From Gemmatimonadota bacterium (GTDB lineage Bacteria; Gemmatimonadota; Gemmatimonadetes; Longimicrobiales; Gaopeijiaceae): DNA of 35,702 nucleotides. The stretch spans positions 1 through 35,702 of the forward strand of contig JACQVF010000051.1 of assembly GCA_016209885.1 (NCBI GenBank), in the 5' to 3' direction. Positions 32,799 through 35,702 of the stretch are shown piece after piece. The notes beneath the pieces are model-generated. The model was given only the letters and a program-made list of their open reading frames with translations, did no database searches and was not told the origin of the DNA. The position numbers were made by a program, and so were the translations under genes. Each line of letters opens with the position of its first letter. Position 1 is the stretch's first letter.

Positions 32799-33010
32799 GG
32801 CGCGTCCTCGGCCGTGTAGCCTGCGCCCTCGATCAGCTCGCCCAATTGGTCGGGAGAAACGGTCTGCTCATTGTATGTCACCCGAGCCTCTCCGGCCTGG
32901 TAGGAGACGTCCGCCTGGCGGACGCCCGGTTCCCTTTCCAGCACGCGCTTCACCCGACCTGCGCAGCCGTCGCAGTGCATCCCCTCGATCTTGATCGTCC
33001 TCGTCTCCAA
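32795..33010 (-). CDS. Small HMA metallochaperone
   Basis: A 71-residue CopZ/MerP-like protein consisting of one HMA domain with IEGMHCDGCAGRVKRVL (C13, C16) and ending GELIEGAGYTAEDAP. There is no signal peptide with the TTG start at 33010, which is chosen for its GGAGG-AAAAA spacing; an ATG at 33082 that overlaps the preceding stop (TGATG) would add 24 low-complexity residues. The gene's stop overlaps the OsmC start. It is a cytosolic carrier for the metal handled by the MerT-like or ATPase proteins. Confidence 0.85.
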   Translation of the reverse strand: METRTIKIEGMHCDGCAGRVKRVLEREPGVRQADVSYQAGEARVTYNEQTVSPDQLGELIEGAGYTAEDAP

Positions 33011-33081
33011 TTTTTCCTCCGCGCTGGATTGCAGTGGTGTACTGCCGCCCCTGCCGGTCTGTCGGGCCGGGGCGGCCAGCA

Positions 33082-33261
33082 TCAGATTTTCCCCGTACTT
33101 CCTGGCACGACCTCGCCATCGCGTCGCAGCACGAATGCACAGCACGTCAGCACCACTTTCGCCGCCGGACTCGCTGCCTGGTTCTTCCAGCCGTCACACT
33201 TCTGGGTGCACTCGCGCAACATCTGGATGCAGTCATCGAGGATCGTCGTATCGTTCGCCAC
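33082..33261 (-). CDS. Cysteine-containing 59-residue protein in the merT operon
   Basis: A short ORF with a perfect AGGAGG six nt before the GTG at 33261. The product begins ANDTTILDDCIQMLRECTQK and contains C11, C17, C22 and a CC pair, then ends VVPGSTGKI; it is helical at first and basic later. Its 5' half overlaps the tail of the upstream HMA frame. I recognise no family. The strong ribosome site, cysteine content and position between two HMA genes suggest a metal-binding role, which is inference. Confidence 0.55.
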   Translation of the reverse strand: MANDTTILDDCIQMLRECTQKCDGWKNQAASPAAKVVLTCCAFVLRRDGEVVPGSTGKI

Positions 33262-33485
33262 GGATCCCTCCTGAATAGGTCGCGAAGCGAGTAGCCGAGC
33301 GCCCGCAATGTATCCTTGATCCTGGTCTCGCTCGTCGCCTCCGGCCGGAAGCGCACGAGCGCCTCCTCATGCGCCAGCGAGACATGCACCTCCTCGACGC
33401 CCGGCTGGCGCCCCAGCGCCTTACGGATGGATTCAGCGCAAAACGAGCAGCTCATGCCGCCGATCTTGACCTGCAGGCTATTCAT
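33147..33485 (-). CDS. HMA domain protein resembling an ATPase N terminus
   Basis: Residues 1-70 are an HMA domain ([20 protein letters not shown]13, C16) nearly identical in pattern to the N terminus of the ATPase at 28469 ([24 protein letters not shown]). After that the frame gives about 40 Arg/Ser/Cys-rich residues of no coding character, overlapping the small gene at 33082. It may be a stand-alone chaperone with a random tail, or the stump of a second ATPase. The ATG at 33485 comes 5 nt after the merT stop. Confidence 0.7.
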   Translation of the reverse strand: MNSLQVKIGGMSCSFCAESIRKALGRQPGVEEVHVSLAHEEALVRFRPEATSETRIKDTLRALGYSLRDLFRRDPWRTIRRSSMTASRCCASAPRSVTAGRTRQRVRRRKWC

Positions 33486-33490
33486 CTCGA

Positions 33491-33889
33491 TCAGTACCCG
33501 AGGACCTTCGCGATGGGCAGGGACAGATAGGCTGCGGCGAAGCCGACCGCGTACAGGGTCACCGAGCTCCAGTAGACGCGCCGCATCCAGCGCCCCAGCG
33601 GATGCGACGGATGGCAGACGCCGCCCGGCCGGCAGGCGGCGCCGCCCGAGCGGTAGAGCGCCCAGTAATTGGCGGCGAGAAGCAGGCCGGACCCCAGGAA
33701 GACCCATTCCTTGTGCCGACTGAGGCTCACCAGCCAGGGCGCCGTCGAGACGAGCGATGCAACGACGGAGCCGGCCCCCACGGACACCAGGGCGATGGGC
33801 AGAGCGCAGCAGACCAGCGTCCCCATGACCGCCACAGGCACCGTGCCGGTGAGCAGCTCCCTCCAGCGCTCGAACACCGAAGCACTCAT
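33491..33889 (-). CDS. MerT/MerC-like mercuric ion transport membrane protein
   Basis: A 132-residue inner-membrane protein with three to four helices. A vicinal Cys pair in the first helix (MGTLVCCALPIAL; C27, C28) and a second pair in a loop (ACRPGGVCHP; C86, C92) follow the MerT/MerC pattern of relaying Hg(II) inward. The ATG at 33889 follows AAAGGG. It leads a minus-strand operon with HMA, a Cys-rich protein, HMA, OsmC and CcdA. No merA reductase or merR is in the window, so mercury is likely but not proven as the substrate. Confidence 0.8.
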   Translation of the reverse strand: MSASVFERWRELLTGTVPVAVMGTLVCCALPIALVSVGAGSVVASLVSTAPWLVSLSRHKEWVFLGSGLLLAANYWALYRSGGAACRPGGVCHPSHPLGRWMRRVYWSSVTLYAVGFAAAYLSLPIAKVLGY

Positions 33890-33994
33890 CGCCGCGACCC
33901 TTTTCTCCTCAATTTTCTCTTCCCGTACGAACTCTCGACCCCGATCGCACGTAACTGTGGTTGCGTGGCCGTCTCGGAGCCGCGCTTCATCAAC

Positions 33995-34025
33995 GTAAAC
34001 GGACGGAGTCGCCCGAAGGTAACGG
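33995..34025 (-). promoter_or_regulatory. Bipartite CCGTTAC-N16-CCGTTTAC motif upstream of merT
   Basis: CCGTTAC (34025-34019) and CCGTTTAC (34002-33995) on the minus strand, with the same 16-nt spacing as at 26547-26577, and with TTC and GGGCG also shared between the two copies. It sits in the 290-bp divergent region between merT and the ECF sigma gene, 106 bp from merT, and could serve either. No other feature was recognised in this region. Confidence 0.5.
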
Positions 34026-34179
34026 AAGCGGGGTGCGCAGCCACTCACGCGCGAGGAATGGCTCCCCGCGACCCTCGCCAAACCTGAACCGAACGTGAAC
34101 ATTTTAGGCCCACTGCGGTTTCGGGAGGTAACGCCACAAGCCCGGCCAGGCGGAGAGCAGCCCCGATGGGAGATACGTT

Positions 34180-34752
34180 GTGAGCGCCCCGCACGAGCAA
34201 GCGGCGATATCGGACGACGCCTTGATGGCGCAATACGCGCAGGGCGACCTGCGCGCCTTCGAGCAGCTTTACGCCCGCTACGAGCGCGCGCTCTACGGCT
34301 TCTGCCTCCGCTACCTCGGAGACGCGGACGCCGCCGCGGACACATTCCAGGAAGTGTTCAAGCGCGTCGTCGCTGCCCGTGAGGCGTACGAGCCGCGGGA
34401 GCGTTTCCGGAGCTGGCTCTTTACGATCGCGCAGCGCGTCTGCGTGGACACCCTCCGTCAGGCGCGGGCCGAGCGGTCCCTGGAGGCGGCGGCCGGTACC
34501 GGCGCTGAAGCGCTGGCGCCAGAGCCAGGCTACGCAGAACGCGTGGTCCACCGGGACGAACTCCAGCACCTCCTGGCCCCGCTCCCCGACGAGCAACGTC
34601 AGGCGCTCCTGCTCAGCAAGTACGAGGGGTTCAGCTACGCCGACATCGCCGAGATCACCGGCAGCACGGAAGCCGCAGTGAAGCAGAAGGTCTATCGCGC
34701 GATTCAGATGGTGCGCGCACTGCTCGAACGGGAGAAATCCTCCCAAACGTGA
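34180..34752 (+). CDS. ECF-type RNA polymerase sigma factor
   Basis: A 190-residue sigma-70 family factor. Region 2 is RAFEQLYARYERALYGFCL and ADTFQEVFKRVV, with SWLFTIAQRVCVDTLRQ; region 4 is LPDEQRQALLLSKYEGFSYA and DIAEITGSTEAAVKQKVYRA. The GTG at 34180 follows GGGAG. No anti-sigma gene follows. The spacer to 34826 is empty and the next gene is convergent. It is divergent from merT, so it may direct metal-island transcription; the multispan zinc-finger protein at 25632 is a candidate anti-sigma partner. Confidence 0.92.
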   Translation: MSAPHEQAAISDDALMAQYAQGDLRAFEQLYARYERALYGFCLRYLGDADAAADTFQEVFKRVVAAREAYEPRERFRSWLFTIAQRVCVDTLRQARAERSLEAAAGTGAEALAPEPGYAERVVHRDELQHLLAPLPDEQRQALLLSKYEGFSYADIAEITGSTEAAVKQKVYRAIQMVRALLEREKSSQT

Positions 34753-34826
34753 GCGCGCGCACCAACACCACCCGGTACGCTTTCGCTCGACCCCCGGCGT
34801 AGACCAACTCCGTGGCGGTTATCCGT

Positions 34827-35608
34827 TCAGGGGCCCGACCGCCCGCGGTCCAGAACCTGCCGGACCTGCTGCAGTAGCGCCCGCGGGGTGAAGGGCTTCT
34901 GAAGCAGGGAGACCGGCGGATCGAGGATCTCGTGCTGCGCGATCGCGAGGTTGAGATAGCCGGACATATAGAGGACTGCCGTCTCGGGGTGGAGCAACTT
35001 GACGCGCTCGCCGAGCGTTCTCCCGTCCATCTCGGGAAGCACCACGTCCGTGAGCAGGAGATGAATGGGGTTCTCGTGCCCCTGGCAGATCCGGACGGTC
35101 TCTGAGGGGTCCGCCAGGACGGTGTAACCGTGACTCTCGAGGATCCGCATCGCCATCTTCCGCACGGCCTCGGAATCCTCGACGAGAAGAATGGTCTCCG
35201 AGCCCGAGAGGTCGGTCACCGGTGGTAACGCGGCTCCGGGCTCGTCGGCAGGCTCCTCCACTCGGGGAACGTAGATCTTGAACGTGGTGCCGTGCCCGAG
35301 CTCGCTATACACTTCGATCGTCCCACCACTCTGCTTCACAATGCCAAACACCATGGCCAGCCCGAGGCGGGCCCCCTCTCTTTGGTCGTGAAGAACGGCT
35401 CGAAGATGTGCGACCGGGCTTGTTCGTCCATCCCCTGGCCCGTGTCGCTCACGGCCGCCATCACGTGGGGGCCCACGCTGGCCTCGACATGGTGTCGGGC
35501 ATACTCCTCGTCCAATTCGACGTTCGCCGTCTCAATGGTGAGCTTGCCTCCGAACGGCATGGCCCGTCTTCGACAGTTGCGATTTGTAAGTGGCGTGTAG
35601 GCGCGCAC
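34827..35608 (-). pseudogene. Hybrid histidine kinase fragment, 5'-truncated and frameshifted
   Basis: Codons from about 35560 read the ATP-binding domain ([40 protein letters not shown]). At about 35370 the frame slips by one base in a G/C run, and the G2 box continues as [21 protein letters not shown] complete receiver domain follows (TILLVEDSEAVRK, LLTDVVLPEMDG with the phospho-Asp, LYMSGY, LLQKPF) ending at 34827. The N-box is degenerate, a TAA lies just upstream at 35611, and no sensor or dimerisation domain is seen to the window edge. The remaining bases 35612-35702 hold nothing recognisable. Confidence 0.8.
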
Positions 35609-35702
35609 TTAGGGAGTCGCGCGGGCGCGTTGGCACCACGTACAGGGCTTGGGGCGCGGTAGGGTCGACTTCACCCGGTTCCGTTCGAGCCAGGCTCCAC
35701 AA

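Noticed and set aside
35612..35702. Possible continuation of the histidine kinase or start of an integrase at the right edge
   Set aside because: All three minus frames lack kinase or integrase motifs in this 91-bp stretch, and the kinase frame has a stop.

Overview
The window is about 67-70% GC by eye and is densely packed with envelope, thiol-redox and metal genes. Frequent GTG/TTG starts, DUF4956, a YyaL-type protein, VKOR, zinc-finger anti-sigma factors and a TGA-interrupted redoxin would fit Gemmatimonadota or a related soil or sediment Gram-negative. This is inference: no rRNA or phylogenetic marker lies in the window, and I see no tRNA, rRNA or CRISPR array.

Region by region. (1) Positions 1-6753, minus strand: a tightly coupled four-gene operon of DUF4956 membrane protein, calcineurin-like lipoprotein phosphatase, Omp85-type barrel with an N-terminal kinase-like domain, and a CYTH-polyphosphate kinase 1 fusion that runs off the left edge. 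I read this as a polyphosphate or envelope phosphoryl module. (2) 7038-8807: an AhpD-like protein, two inverted repeats and a patatin-like hydrolase. (3) 9296-10741: a secreted redoxin-TPR-DsbD-alpha-like protein interrupted by one in-frame TGA exactly where the first cysteine of the redox motif belongs. It is probably a selenoprotein with a SECIS-like hairpin just after the TGA. (4) 10874-16776: a DUF1460 amidase-like gene, several broken genes (transglutaminase, a cassette-like fragment with an attC-like hairpin, a GNAT), a SARP/BTAD regulator divergent from a small monooxygenase-like gene with an 11-bp-period direct repeat between them, and a 1-Cys peroxiredoxin.

(5) 16900-23263, plus strand: an exported-protein disulfide cluster of a histidine-tailed small membrane protein, VKOR, an ECF sigma factor, a zinc-finger anti-sigma factor, a TlpA-like lipoprotein whose N terminus looks like the start of CcdA, a DsbA-like protein, a membrane-anchored YyaL/DUF255 protein and a lipoprotein. 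A DUF4160-like fragment, a DUF2442 gene and an internally deleted copy of the DUF1460 gene follow. (6) 24165-33889, minus strand: a heavy-metal island with a MerT-like transporter, several HMA proteins, a Cys-containing small ORF, OsmC, a CcdA-like protein, a P1B-type ATPase with an unusual Tyr-Pro-Cys motif, an NHL protein, a zinc-finger anti-sigma-like membrane protein and an outer-membrane barrel. N- and C-terminal pieces of a second ATPase flank it. (7) 34180-35608: an ECF sigma factor and a truncated, frameshifted hybrid histidine kinase.

At least four genes (transglutaminase, GNAT, OsmC, histidine kinase) carry single-base frameshifts. Some may be assembly errors rather than true decay. 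Two ECF sigma factors, and a 31-bp bipartite motif shared by the upstream regions of merT and the anti-sigma-like gene, suggest common control of parts of the metal island.
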